Assembly: GCA_965277595.1 (NCBI GenBank) | Contig: CBDIDH010000002.1 | Coordinates: 1,860,001-1,924,000, forward strand | Reading direction: 5' to 3' | Origin: CBDIDH01 sp965277595 | GTDB lineage: Bacteria; Planctomycetota; Planctomycetia; Isosphaerales; Isosphaeraceae | Length of the DNA stretch: 64,000 bases | In this document: piece by piece, positions 42,322 to 51,929 of the stretch | Position numbering within the stretch: position 1 is the stretch's first letter | Layout of the letters: every line of letters begins with the position of its first letter | Program-made: the position numbers and the translations under genes | The notes under the pieces: model-generated | Database searches by the model: none | What the model saw: only the letters and a program-made list of their open reading frames with translations | What the model was told of the DNA's origin: nothing

Positions 42322-43433
42322 ATGGCGGAAGGTGGTGAACGACGCCAACTTCTGGTAATCGACCGCTCTCGCCTCCATGAACTGCTCGATATCATCGCCA
42401 TCTGCGCCGTCGTCGCCGGGGCCGATACCTGGGACGACATCGAGGACTTCGGCAACGTCAAGGCCACCTGGCTGAGCACCTTTTTGGACCTGCCCAACGG
42501 CATCGCCTCGCATGACATTTTCCGCCGCCTCTTCGAGCGGCTCGACCCCGACCAGTTCCCGAGGGGCTTCCTCGGCTTGATCGAGGCGTTGCGCGAGGCC
42601 ACCGAGCGGCATGTCATCGCCATCGACGGCAAGACCCTCCGTCGCTCCTTCGACCGGCCCAAGGGGAAATCGGCCTTGCCCATGGTCCAATGCCTGGGCC
42701 ACGGCCAAGCACCTGCTGCTGGGCCAGGTGGCCGTGGACGAGAAGTCCAACGAGATCACGGCGATCCCCAAGCTTCTGAAGATGCTCTCGATATCCGGTG
42801 CGATCGAGCCGATCGACGCCATGGGCCGCCAGATGGAGATCGCCCGCACGATCCAGGACCGCAAGGCCGACGATGTCCTGGCGTTGAAGGGCAACGACGA
42901 GCCCCTCTTCGAGCAGGTCGTGGCGTTCTGGGACGGGGCGTGCGCCCGGCTGATGAAGGGGCCGGACATCGGATACCACCGGGACTGGTCCGAGGGCCAT
43001 GGCCGAGACGAGTTCCGGCGGTGCTGGGCGAGTTCGGACCTTTCCTGGCTGGAAGGGCGGGAAGAGTGGAAGGACTTGAAGAGCGTGGTGATGGTCGAGG
43101 CCGAGCGGTTCATCGGCGATAATTTGAGTGTGGAGACGAGATACTACATCAGCAGCCTGGAGGATGACGCCAAGCTGTTGAACGAATCCGTCCGCAGCCA
43201 TTGGGGGGGTGGAGAACTCGTTGCACTGGGTCCTGGACGTGACGTTCGATGAGGACCGGAGCCAGATCAAGAAGGAGAACGCCCCGGAGAACTTTGGGCT
43301 GCCGCGTCGGCTGGCGTTGTGCCTGCTGAAGAAAGAGAGCACATCGAAGCGGAGCATCAAGGGCAAGAGGCCGCGGGCCTCCTGGGACGAGGGGTATCTC
43401 CAACGGGTTTTGTGTGGAAATGCCGTAAATTAG
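42322..43433 (+). pseudogene. ISAs1-family transposase broken by two frameshifts
   Basis: Three successive frames give an ISAs1-type transposase. Frame 1 (from 42322) gives CAVVAGADTWDDIEDFGNVK and HVIAIDGKTLRRS. Near 42690 it shifts to a frame reading AWATAKHLLLGQVAVDEKSN and DDVLALKGNDEPLFEQ. Near 43205, in a run of seven G, it shifts again to NSLHWVLDVTFDEDRSQI and NAPENFGLPRRLALCLLK. The DDE-type catalytic segments are therefore spread over three frames. Programmed frameshifting does not need two events in this family, so decay is more likely. Confidence 0.85.
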
Positions 43434-43447
43434 GTGCGTTTGCCCAG
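43427..43447 (-). repeat. Right terminal inverted repeat of the ISAs1 copy
   Basis: AAATTAGGTGCGTTTGCCCAG, whose reverse complement CTGGGCAAACGCACC resembles ISAs1 ends. No matching left end lies between 42156 and 42322, so the left side is deleted. Confidence 0.55.
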
Positions 43448-43962
43448 GCGGGCGGCCGACCAGGCCGAGCAAGATCGCGAGCGGCTGCACCGGCTCTGGC
43501 GACCTGGCGTCCGGCCGGAGGCGTGATTCGGATGTTGCCGGCGGACGAGCCGACCGGCTGGCGGGCGTTCTGCCGCACTGAGACCTCGGCGAGTGTTGCC
43601 GACATCCTGACGACGATCGCCGACCGCTTCCGCCTGGAGATTACCTTCCGCCAATGTACGCAGATCGTCGAGGCTGGACAGCGGCAAGTACGGTTCGCGT
43701 GGGCGAACGTCGGGGCGTTCCCTATCTGACTGCGCACGTTCACGATGACCGAAACGTGGGCCTGGGGCTGGAAGCGTGAGGAGTGGGTGGACCGCTCCGG
43801 TTCGCCTTGGGACAGCCGTCCCGGCATCCGAGCCGCGCCGACAAGCGGCGGATGTGGCGTCGTGAATTGCTGGGCGCGGAAATCCATGCGGTTCTACGTC
43901 CCGGGGTCCCGGAGGAAGAGATTCAGGCGGCCGTCGACAGGCTGCTCAGCCTGGCCGCGTGA
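43446..43962 (+). pseudogene. C-terminal fragment of a second transposase (IS4/IS701-like DDE)
   Basis: One frame reads PADEPTGWRAFCRTETSASV, ADILTTIADRFRLEITFRQC and RQVRFAWANVGAF, then an in-frame TGA (43727-43729), then TMTETWAWGWKREEWVDRSG before the frame is lost. These are typical C-terminal segments of a DDE transposase abundant in planctomycetes. The N-terminus is missing where the ISAs1 end begins, so one element inserted next to or into the other. Confidence 0.65.
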
Positions 43963-44331
43963 CGTGCATGGTCTCCCGGAAAGTGCACGGAATAAGAAGA
44001 GCCTTTGACGTTGTCCTGGAATCGCCGCCAACCTCGAAGCCCCGCGGTCGCCCTTTCCGTAAACGTCGAAAGAGCGGCAGAGAGCCGCCCTCGAAGACTG
44101 ACAGGCCGAACGCCCGCGGGGAGTCGGCGGATCGCCCCTCCTGACAATCGTGCTTGACCAACGTTTGATGCCCATTTGCTCGCGTCTTGCCGGCAATCTG
44201 ACAACGGCTCCTCAGTTCCACAATTCGCGTCATGGCCGCGTGACTTTGTTCTCTTGAGGTCACGCTCGCATCCATTTTTACGCGGGCACAGGGCGTGACC
44301 TAAACTTCTCTAGCTCGGGGAGGCGCTGGTC
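43963..44331. other. Intergenic, no gene seen
   Basis: About 370 bases after the transposase remnants. Frames on both strands are short and lack support. Confidence 0.4.
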
Positions 44332-44679
44332 ATGCATCTTGCGAGAATCGCCTGGAAATTCAGGACTTCCAGGATCAAATTTATCAACGCCCGGTTACTC
44401 GAACTGAATCCCCACGGAGCCACGCTCTTTGTCTATCAGAGGTTTGCCGAGGGGCGGCGCGTCTGGTTCGGCCTGGGTTCTCTTCCCCACGAGTGGGTCA
44501 AGGCGTCTGTCGTTTCCTCCAAGACCGTCGTCCGGGGCTTTCTCTGCCGGCTGGAGTTTTGCGAGGAGTGCGCACCCGGCCTTCTCGAAGGGGCTCAGGC
44601 GGGCCTGGCGATGAGCCACTCCCATGAGGCGAAAAGCGTGTTGAGTTCGAGGGATGCGAGACACGGAGGATTGCAGTGA
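44332..44679 (+). CDS. PilZ-like domain protein
   Basis: A 115-residue protein with the segments FINARLLELNPHGATLFVYQ, RRVWFGLGSLPHEWVKASVV and FLCRLEFCEECAPGLLEGAQ, which follow the strand pattern of PilZ domains (position-specific effect, then a second strand near the C-terminus). The RxxxR and D/NxSxxG c-di-GMP motif is degenerate here (LLELNPHGATL), so nucleotide binding is uncertain. It overlaps the Flp pilin start by 4 bases (GTGA) and is followed by a GGDEF-like gene, which supports a signalling role. Confidence 0.55.
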   Translation: MHLARIAWKFRTSRIKFINARLLELNPHGATLFVYQRFAEGRRVWFGLGSLPHEWVKASVVSSKTVVRGFLCRLEFCEECAPGLLEGAQAGLAMSHSHEAKSVLSSRDARHGGLQ

Positions 44680-44843
44680 TCGATTTTCTGCGAGAACTGC
44701 TCCGCGATGAGGATGGTCCGACGGCCGTTGAATACGCCGTCATGCTGGCGCTGATTCTGGTCGCCTGCATTGTCATCGTGACCAACCTGGGCCATACCGT
44801 TTCGGGGACCTTTGGCAAGGTCAACAGCACCCTGTTCAGCTAG
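44676..44843 (+). CDS. Flp/Fap-type IVb pilin
   Basis: A 55-residue protein starting at GTG 44676, with a GGAGGA ribosome binding site 5 bases upstream. The sequence DEDGPTAVEYAVMLALILVA has the Glu-Tyr (AVEYA) pair next to a hydrophobic helix, as in Flp pilins processed by TadV/CpaA peptidases. It forms the shaft of tight-adherence pili. No tad locus is visible in this window. Confidence 0.85.
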   Translation: MIDFLRELLRDEDGPTAVEYAVMLALILVACIVIVTNLGHTVSGTFGKVNSTLFS

Positions 44844-44891
44844 CTAAGAGAATGGACGATTCCTTACCTCCAAGGGAGCAAAAGGAGACAG

Positions 44892-45518
44892 GTGACCACT
44901 ATGTTGAACGGGTCGACCACCCGATCTGATCGGGATCTGGAACAAGAAATCGTGCTGCTCACCGAGCAGCTTCGCGCCTCGCGGCAAGAGGTGTCCCGGC
45001 TCGCCCAGGAATACGCCCGCCTTGCCGAGCTTTCGACCACCGATGAGCTAACCGGGCTGAAGAATTACCGTTGCTTTCAGGAAATTCTTGCCTCGACGTA
45101 TGCCCTCTCACAGCGCAAGGGCGACCCGCTCTCCGTGGCCGTCGTCGCCGTTGACGATCTCGAATCGTTCAACTTCGCGTTTGGTCGACAGTCTGGTGAC
45201 GACGTCTTGCGAACCGTCGGCCAGATCATTCAGGAGACGATCCGCGAGTCGGACGTGGCGGCTCGATACGGCGGCAAGAAGTTCGTCCTGCTCTTTCCCT
45301 CAAGCGGATCGTGCGGAAGCATTTTCGCGGCCGGTCGAATCCGCGACGCGGTGGAGAGCCATCCCTGGCCTCTCGCCCCGGTCACGGTCAGCCTCGGCGT
45401 CTCGACCACGACCGGAACCAACGCGACGGCGACGGTCCTGGTGGACGAGGCCCACGCGGCCTTGCTCCACTCACGTCGTCGAGGCTTCAATTCCGTCGCC
45501 CACCATCACGCGGGATAA
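44892..45518 (+). CDS. Degenerate GGDEF-domain protein
   Basis: From GTG 44892 (AAAGGAG upstream) the product is 208 residues: a coiled-coil (about 13-45) then a GGDEF-type domain beginning TTDELTGLKNYRCFQEIL. The active-site loop reads ARYGGKKFVLLF, that is GGKKF at residues 127-131 instead of GGDEF/GGEEF, so cyclase activity is not expected. The I-site motif RxxD is intact (RESD, 118-121), so the protein may bind c-di-GMP. It follows the PilZ-like and pilin genes. Confidence 0.8.
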   Translation: MTTMLNGSTTRSDRDLEQEIVLLTEQLRASRQEVSRLAQEYARLAELSTTDELTGLKNYRCFQEILASTYALSQRKGDPLSVAVVAVDDLESFNFAFGRQSGDDVLRTVGQIIQETIRESDVAARYGGKKFVLLFPSSGSCGSIFAAGRIRDAVESHPWPLAPVTVSLGVSTTTGTNATATVLVDEAHAALLHSRRRGFNSVAHHHAG

Positions 45519-45647
45519 TCCGCAACCGTGGCAAACTCAAATTGAGCTTCCCGGGCATTTGAATTATCCTATCGGCGGGAGGGGGGCCGCCTTGTCGAGG
45601 CGTTCGAACCCCTGACCCCTTCAACGAACTCCACCCGGGAGGCACGG

Positions 45648-46979
45648 ATGTTTCCCCTGACCCGCCCCTATCGCCAGGCCGCCGCGACGATCGCGCTCGT
45701 CGTCTTGACGGTGGCGCCAACGGCTTACGTCGCTGAAACGGCCTGGAGGATCAACCGGCCAGGTCACCGCCAGGAGGTCGAGGCGGAGATCGGCCGACGG
45801 CTCGGGCTTCAGGTCTCGCTTGACTCCGTGCGCTACCCGAGGCCGGGCGAGGTCGTCTATCAAGGGGTCGTTCTCCGCCAGGAAGAACCCCGCCGTAAAG
45901 GATTGACCGAGCTGGCTCGGGCAGACTCCGTCCGGCTCCGCAAGGCCGATCGGGAGATCACCCTGGAGACGACCGGCCTCCGGCTCAGGGCTGAGAGTCC
46001 AAGAGCGGCGATGGCCGAGGTTGGCGCCTTGCTCCAGCGATCGTCGGCCGGGGCCGACGTCGACCGCGTGACTCTCTCAGCGCCGACGTGCGACCTGGAC
46101 CTCGGCGCGGGGATTGCGCCCTATCAGCTTCGCGAGGTCGTCGGCAACTTCCTGGCCGATCCCGTCACTCCCAACCTCAAGGCCAGCTATCGGTTTGTCT
46201 CCAAGGGGGCGAGCACCCGGTGCGAACTGACCCTGACCCGCGACCGCAAGGCCGAGCCTGTCCGGACCACGCTCGCCTTCCGAACGATGGAAGGTCTTCC
46301 TCTGCCCGCGAGAGTGCTTGACCCCTTCTTCGATTCCGCCGGCTGGCTTGGCCCCGATGCCCGGGTCGATGGCGCCCTGACCCTCCGCCAGGATGGAGCC
46401 AAAGACTGGGAGGCCGATTTCCAGGGCAATTTGCTCGATATCGACCTGACCGACCTCGTCGGCCGTCGGTTCCCGAACCATCGGCTCCGCGGTCGTGCTC
46501 GGCTGGCTGTCAACTCGGCGCGCTGGGCCGAACGTCCGGGACAGGGCTACGGCTGGGTCGAGTCTCAGGCGGAATTGACCGCCGGGCCGGGCACGATCGG
46601 CTTTGGACTGCTTCAGGCGCTGAGCACCGAGATGAAGTTTCGCAAGGGGCCGAAGGTCGGCCGCTACGTCTCGGCGGGCGAGGTTGACCTCGACTTCCGC
46701 GCCCTTGCCATCAAGTTCGCGATGACCGGCGACGGCGAGATCCGCATCCGGGGCGGCCTTGGCAACGAATTCGCCGACGACGTCGTGATGGCCGGGCCGA
46801 CGGCTCCGCTCGCCTACGCCCCCCCCGGCGCCGCCAACGTCCGCGGCCTGATCAAGACTCTCTTCCCCGTGACTGAGATCAACCACGGCGTGATGGTTCC
46901 TCTCACCGAGAAGTCCCGCCTCCTCCTCTGCCTTCCCGTCCCCCCCGACCTCGCCGCCAAGCCCATCGGCGGAAATTGA
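45648..46979 (+). CDS. Exported AsmA-like protein of unknown function
   Basis: A 443-residue protein with an N-terminal membrane helix (AATIALVVLTVAPTAYVAE), followed by a beta-rich domain (residues 60-440) in which an EIGRRLGLQVSLDSVRYPRP segment recalls AsmA-type proteins of the periplasm. A GGGAGG ribosome binding site precedes the ATG. It is followed by heptamer repeats. Function is not established. Confidence 0.6.
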   Translation: MFPLTRPYRQAAATIALVVLTVAPTAYVAETAWRINRPGHRQEVEAEIGRRLGLQVSLDSVRYPRPGEVVYQGVVLRQEEPRRKGLTELARADSVRLRKADREITLETTGLRLRAESPRAAMAEVGALLQRSSAGADVDRVTLSAPTCDLDLGAGIAPYQLREVVGNFLADPVTPNLKASYRFVSKGASTRCELTLTRDRKAEPVRTTLAFRTMEGLPLPARVLDPFFDSAGWLGPDARVDGALTLRQDGAKDWEADFQGNLLDIDLTDLVGRRFPNHRLRGRARLAVNSARWAERPGQGYGWVESQAELTAGPGTIGFGLLQALSTEMKFRKGPKVGRYVSAGEVDLDFRALAIKFAMTGDGEIRIRGGLGNEFADDVVMAGPTAPLAYAPPGAANVRGLIKTLFPVTEINHGVMVPLTEKSRLLLCLPVPPDLAAKPIGGN

Positions 46980-47010
46980 ACGCCCCCGTTTGTTTCACCT
47001 CAAGGGCCGT

Positions 47011-47085
47011 TTTGCCCTTTGCCCTTTGCCCTTTGCCCTTTGCCCTTTGCCCTTTGCCCTCTGTCCTTTTCCCTTTGCCCTTCTC
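47011..47085. repeat. Tandem heptamer repeat (TTTGCCC), 3' of a gene
   Basis: About eight copies of a CCCTTTG/TTTGCCC heptamer plus degenerate copies. It begins 32 bases after the stop at 46979. Related repeats occur at 60409-60507 and 63629-63692. Confidence 0.8.
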
Positions 47086-47193
47086 CCCGAGCCCATCTCC
47101 GTCCCGCTTGCATCCAGACGAAGCCCCGGATAGCGTGGAAGGGCGTCAGATCGCGACGCTGCGCCACTCCTCGCACCTCCCCCGAGGCTTGCC

Positions 47194-48855
47194 GTGCCCA
47201 TCCGAATCTCTTGCCCATCGTGCGGACGAACCGGACGCGTACCCGAGCACGCGATCGGCCGGAGCGTCCAGTGCCCGGCTTGCAAGCACCGCTACTTGCT
47301 CACCACCGCCTCGGCGATTCCCGAAGGGCTCGAACTGATCGACGACCCGCCGCCGGATTCTCGCCCCAAGCCCCCGTCGAAACCCTCCGCCCGACGGATC
47401 GAATCCCCGCCCGAGCCAGCGCTCGATGACCCCTACGCTTATGCCGAGGCATCCAGCCCGACTCGCTCTCATCGTGAGCCGAACTCCTCAAAAGTTTCCC
47501 GGGTCGTCCTGGTCGGTGGCGTTGCCTTGCTGCTGCTTGCCCTTGTAACGACCGTCCTTGTCTCGGGATCAAGGCCCGGCGACGCGTCGAGTTCGAGCGC
47601 AAAACCAGTCGTCGCCGCGGTGACGGTCCCGAAGGTGATCGCACTGGCCCCGGCCGCTCCGGGAAAAGCCCTCTCCACGGCCGAGATCGTGGCCGAGTCC
47701 GACCCGTCGATCGCCCTGATTCGTGGCAAGTCGTCAAGCGGCACGGGTTTCCTCGTCAGTCCCGGCCTGCTGGCTACTAATGCGCACGTCATCAATGACG
47801 AGTTTGTCTCGAACCTGGAGATTCGATTTCCCTCGGCGGAGGGACCGCGCAAAGGCCCCTTTCGCGGCGAGCTTCTTTACGAAGACCCGCGCCGCGACCT
47901 CGCCTTTCTCTCCGTGAAGACCGACCTCCCCGCGCTCCGCGTGGCCGACTCGTACACCTTCCGCAAGGGCGAGGCGATCACCGTCATCGGCAGTCCTGGC
48001 CTCGACGACGGTGTCGTCCTTGAAAACGCGATCAGCCAGGGGGTGATGAGCACCCGTGCCACGCTCGACGGCCAGTCCTTCTATCAACTGGGAATCGCCG
48101 TCAATCCCGGCAACTCGGGCGGCCCCGTCCTTGACTCCTCCGGCCGGGTCATCGGGGTCGTGACCCTCAAGACGGAGAAACAGGAATCGTTGGCCTTCTG
48201 CGTGCCCGTCGAAGACCTTCGCGCGGCCTTGTCGAAACTTCAAAGGCAGGCCGAATCAGAAACCGCCCGCCTCCAGTCGCGACACCGGGTCGTTCACGCC
48301 GTCAAGGGGTTGGGAACCGGCGGTGCCCTCTACTGTCTCGGCATCAACCTCCGTCGCGCTCTTTCCTCGGGCGCTTTATCTGACTCTGACCAGCGTCAGG
48401 CCGCCGAGACGTTTCCCAAGACCCTCGCCGAGATCGACAAGGTCTTCCTCTCGACCCTCATGCCCGAGGTCCCCGCAATCCGCGCGGATTCCCAGGTCGC
48501 CGAACCCGTCCGCGGCAAGGTCGTTGAGATCGCCGACAACTACCAGCGTTTGAAAACCCTCTACGACGGCCACGAAACCCTCTCCTTTCACGACCTCGGC
48601 GCCTTGAAAGGGACCCATCGACGGCTCATCGTCGAGCTTTCAAAAGATCTGGGGCTCGACGTGCCCGAGTCGATGCTCGTCGTCTTCAACGACATCGGCC
48701 CTGCGCAATCTGAGCCGGGTTACGCCCTGGACGGGTTCGGTTCGATCCGCCGCCGGATGCCTCCAAGGCCGGGAATGATCGGTCCCCGGCCCCCCGGTTT
48801 CGGAAGCCCACGCCATCCCTTCCCCACGCGCCCCCGGATCGGCCCGCGGCGATGA
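47194..48855 (+). CDS. Trypsin-like serine protease with zinc ribbon and membrane anchor
   Basis: From GTG 47194 the product is 553 residues. Residues 1-40 carry a CPSC...CPAC zinc ribbon (cytoplasmic). A transmembrane helix (VVLVGGVALLLLALVTTVLV) is near residue 107. A trypsin/HtrA-like domain follows with the full catalytic triad: His in LATNAHVI, Asp in EDPRRDLAFL, Ser in NPGNSGGPVL. The C-terminal part (about 360-553) is unassigned and ends Pro/Arg-rich. The layout suggests a membrane-bound protease facing the periplasm. Confidence 0.85.
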   Translation: MPIRISCPSCGRTGRVPEHAIGRSVQCPACKHRYLLTTASAIPEGLELIDDPPPDSRPKPPSKPSARRIESPPEPALDDPYAYAEASSPTRSHREPNSSKVSRVVLVGGVALLLLALVTTVLVSGSRPGDASSSSAKPVVAAVTVPKVIALAPAAPGKALSTAEIVAESDPSIALIRGKSSSGTGFLVSPGLLATNAHVINDEFVSNLEIRFPSAEGPRKGPFRGELLYEDPRRDLAFLSVKTDLPALRVADSYTFRKGEAITVIGSPGLDDGVVLENAISQGVMSTRATLDGQSFYQLGIAVNPGNSGGPVLDSSGRVIGVVTLKTEKQESLAFCVPVEDLRAALSKLQRQAESETARLQSRHRVVHAVKGLGTGGALYCLGINLRRALSSGALSDSDQRQAAETFPKTLAEIDKVFLSTLMPEVPAIRADSQVAEPVRGKVVEIADNYQRLKTLYDGHETLSFHDLGALKGTHRRLIVELSKDLGLDVPESMLVVFNDIGPAQSEPGYALDGFGSIRRRMPPRPGMIGPRPPGFGSPRHPFPTRPRIGPRR

Positions 48856-49114
48856 CCCTTCTGGACGCCAGCGAATTCGCTTCGATCATTCCCGAAACAC
48901 CGACCAGCCTGGGGCGGACTGTCAGACGCTGATCGATCGGCCGAGCGGGCGCCCCGGCTCATTTGCTCCGGAATTGACATCAATTGTGCTTCGCCAAATG
49001 TTCCTCGCACCACCGATCAAGAAAAATCCAGTAGGTCTTGACTGTTTGTGAACGTAAGGCCAGTATGAATGGTCACGGTTTTTTTGGAACCTCCTCTTCG
49101 CGGGGGTCTAATCG

Positions 49115-50083
49115 ATGATTGATGATCGATTGCGAGAGCAATTTTGCCCTTTGTGCAAGTCCCCAGCCGAAAACTACATAAAAATAGACGAGCAGCGGTT
49201 CCATAACGCGACCTGTTACGTCAGGTGGTGCGATCGGTGCGGAAGATTTACCATCACCGAGGGAGCACTGGAGCGATTGAGAGAACAGGATGCCTTCCAC
49301 CTGATCTCAGGAACGACACGAGAGTGGAGCGATCGCGGGGACATGGAAGGGATTGTTTCGGAGGAAAACCTCGCAACACTGATCAATCTTGCCCCAAAGA
49401 CATTGACCGCCAAGAGAAATCGACTACTCAATCGCATCGCATCGAAGGCTGAGTCTTTTCTTTCAATGGTAAAGATTGATCCTTGCAAGGATGTTGCATT
49501 CGGTTATGTAAAATCTAAAGCAGATTTTATGTTTTTACTTGAAGTTCTTCACGAGAAAGAGATGGCTGTAATCGATTTCAGTGCAGACCCTTTTGACGTG
49601 ACGCTAACAACGCGAGGGTGGGAACATCTTGAAACGCTCGAAGGGCCCACGCTAGCGAGCGAGAAAGCCTTCGTGGCGATGTGGTTCAACGAAGAGGTGA
49701 AATCCGCCTACCTGGATGGAATTGAACCGGCGATCAAAGTGTGTGGATACAAAGCCGTCCGAATCGATTTCAAGGAGCACTCCGACAGCGTCATCGACCA
49801 GATCGTTGCCGAGATCAAGGAATCTCGGTTCGTGGTGGCGGACTTCACCAAGCACCGCAACGGCGTCTACTACGAGGCGGGATTCGCTCGTGGTCTCGGG
49901 CTGGACGTGATCTGGTGTTGTCGGGAAGACCACCTCGCCGACCTACATTTCGACATCAAAGGGTTCAACGTCATCGTATGGAAGACAACCGATGAACTGC
50001 GCCGGAAACTGAAAGCCAGGATCAGGGCGGTCGTCGGGCGTGGTCCGTTGTATAATCCAGCCAATGATCGGGAAGGACTGTGA
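49115..50083 (+). CDS. Nucleoside deoxyribosyltransferase/TIR-like protein with zinc ribbon (defence candidate)
   Basis: A 322-residue protein. The N-terminus has a zinc-ribbon (FCPLCKSPAE and VRWCDRCGRF). The C-terminal 130 residues (AFVAMWFNEEVKSAYLDGIE, IVAEIKESRFVVADFTKHRN, VYYEAGFARGLGLDVIWCCR) match nucleoside 2-deoxyribosyltransferase/TIR-like folds with a conserved Glu in YYEAGFA. Such proteins are frequent defence effectors. The first 500 bases are much lower in GC than the surroundings, which points to recent transfer. Confidence 0.65.
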   Translation: MIDDRLREQFCPLCKSPAENYIKIDEQRFHNATCYVRWCDRCGRFTITEGALERLREQDAFHLISGTTREWSDRGDMEGIVSEENLATLINLAPKTLTAKRNRLLNRIASKAESFLSMVKIDPCKDVAFGYVKSKADFMFLLEVLHEKEMAVIDFSADPFDVTLTTRGWEHLETLEGPTLASEKAFVAMWFNEEVKSAYLDGIEPAIKVCGYKAVRIDFKEHSDSVIDQIVAEIKESRFVVADFTKHRNGVYYEAGFARGLGLDVIWCCREDHLADLHFDIKGFNVIVWKTTDELRRKLKARIRAVVGRGPLYNPANDREGL

Positions 50084-50160
50084 TGAAAGCAATGACGGTC
50101 AAGGAGCTTAAAGACATGGAGAAATAATGTCAATTCAGAATGGCACCACAAGAGAATGGA

Positions 50161-50225
50161 AGAGAATGGTGTCAATTCATTTTTCGCTCGAGAAGAGAAT
50201 GGTGTCAATTCGTTTTTCGCTTGAG
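50161..50225. repeat. Two 32-bp direct repeats with related copies nearby
   Basis: AGAGAATGGTGTCAATTC plus TTTTTCGCTCGAG/TTTTTCGCTTGAG, twice in tandem, with a partial copy at 50127-50136. A related copy at 51233-51251 and an inverted one near 51284-51300 flank the truncated sulfatase. Confidence 0.75.
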
Positions 50226-50319
50226 TAGAAAGGTGGAGAAAGTATTAACACCATTTGTTTTCCATTTGTTCTGTGGGAGCCTCGCGGAGCAATCCCCCGA
50301 GGCGGCCCGGCCCATTTGT

Positions 50320-51273
50320 TCACTCATCGCGGTGATCGGCTCGGTATCGAAGGGCGGACGTCGTGGACTCCTTATTCGTGGTGACACCCTGACAGAGACG
50401 GCTAAGCTCCTCGCGGAATTGGTCAAGTTCAGGGCTTGATTGCGGATATTTGGAGAGGTCGCCGGATTCGAGGCGGTCGTTCGAAAGGCTGTAGAGCTCT
50501 TCACGTCCGCCGTCATCGCGGATGTAGACTCGTTCTCGCGCCACGAGCGCACGGACCGGGCCGAGGGAGGATGGGACCTGGGAAGCCCGCGAGTACCTCT
50601 CGATATGTTGAACTTCGCAGAGGACAGGGGATGTCTGCTGAACATGCTCCTTACCGTCTCCCAGGAAGCGACAGAGGGAACGGCCCGGGAAGGGATTTCG
50701 CGAGCCCAGGCCGGCCCACGCGGCGACCGTCGCGGGGATCTCGCGGAGGCTGACCGGTTCGTTGACGACCTGGGCGGTCGACGACCGGCCGGGCGGGATC
50801 AACAAGAGCGGGACATGCACTTCCCGCCTGTAGAGGCTGAGGCCGTGACCGAAGAGTCCGTGCTCGCCGAAATGCTCGCCATGGTCGGACGTGACGATCA
50901 CAAGCGTCTTCTCCAGAACGCCCCGACGGTCCAGCTCTTCGAGGAGCAGGCCGACCTGGCGGTCGAGGTATGCGATGCAACTTTCATAGGAATCGCGGTA
51001 CATGTCAAAGGACACGTTGACGAACTGCTCGGAGTCGCGGTCGACCGTCACGGGCTTCCCGGACGACAGCTCCAGGAACTTCTTGTCGATCGCGGTCCGC
51101 CTGGCCGCGGGCAAGGCCCCCAGACCGAAACAGAGGCTAGGGTCTTCGGGGCAGACCCAGGGGGCATGCGCGTCATAATAGTTGAGGAAGACGAAGAACG
51201 GGTGACCGTCGGGCCTCGCGTCGTACAGAGCAGTGTCAATTCCTATTTCGCCTGCGTCGCGTCTGAAGTCCAA
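50320..51273 (-). pseudogene. Sulfatase, N-terminal third missing
   Basis: The 317-residue reading begins inside a sulfatase: HPFFVFLNYYDAHAPW and LVIVTSDHGEHFGEHGLFGHG are sulfatase segments, but the formylglycine Cys-x-Pro-x-Arg region, expected about 100-150 residues earlier, is absent. The frame starts in sequence next to copies of the 50161 repeat. It is therefore a truncated, probably inactive gene. The C-terminus is intact and normal for the family. Confidence 0.75.
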
Positions 51274-51453
51274 AAAGACGTGGCAATGAATTCACGCCAT
51301 TGAAGGAAAAACGACGGAGGACGACTCCATGACCCTGCCAGGGATCAGCTCCGAATCGATCACAGTCACGATCGTCCCCAGCCGTTTCCCTTGAGGGACA
51401 CAATGTTCGCAAGATTCTGATATTCCCTTGACTCTCCGTCAGGCCGAAGGGTG

Positions 51454-51885
51454 TCACCGAGGTTTCGACGACCTCTTCGGCGAGGCGCGGCGGACCCGAT
51501 CCGCGGTGTTGGCGGCCACAGCGGATCGGATCAACTCCTGAAAGGCGGGCTCGTTGAGCGGCTCGCTTTCGCGAAGGTCAATGGCGCGACGCGTGGTTCC
51601 GTCGAGACTGGAGTTGAAGAGTGATTGCGGATCGTCAAGCGAGGCGCCGCGGAAGAAGGTGAGCTTGACGACCGCTTTGTACGACTCCCCCGTGCAGACG
51701 CCGCCATCGTGTGACCAGACCGGAGTGCCTCGCCATTTCCATTCCTCGACGATCTCGGGGTCCGTGTCGTGGATGAGCTGGCGAACCCGGGCGAGCGTCG
51801 CGCCTCGCCAGTCGGTTAACGACTCGATGCGCTGCGTGATGAGTTGCGAAGCCTCGGCGCCGTCCGGGGCGGATTTCGTGGTCAT
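51454..51885 (-). CDS. DUF1801 family protein
   Basis: A 143-residue protein with LARVRQLIHDTDPEIVEEWK near residue 31 and AVVKLTFFRGASLDDPQSLF near residue 71, characteristic of DUF1801 (YdhG-like). It is encoded downstream of SRPBCC and ArsR genes on the same strand (45 bases from the SRPBCC stop), a recurrent trio in bacteria. Structure relatives are frataxin-like. Function is unknown. Confidence 0.85.
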   Translation of the reverse strand: MTTKSAPDGAEASQLITQRIESLTDWRGATLARVRQLIHDTDPEIVEEWKWRGTPVWSHDGGVCTGESYKAVVKLTFFRGASLDDPQSLFNSSLDGTTRRAIDLRESEPLNEPAFQELIRSAVAANTADRVRRASPKRSSKPR

Positions 51886-51929
51886 GGTCGTTCGATTTCT
51901 CCGAAGGAAAGACGTCGCCGACGATCGGA

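Noticed and set aside
47011..47085. Possible CRISPR array
   Set aside because: The units are 7-bp tandem copies without spacers, so this is a simple repeat and not a CRISPR array. No other array was seen.
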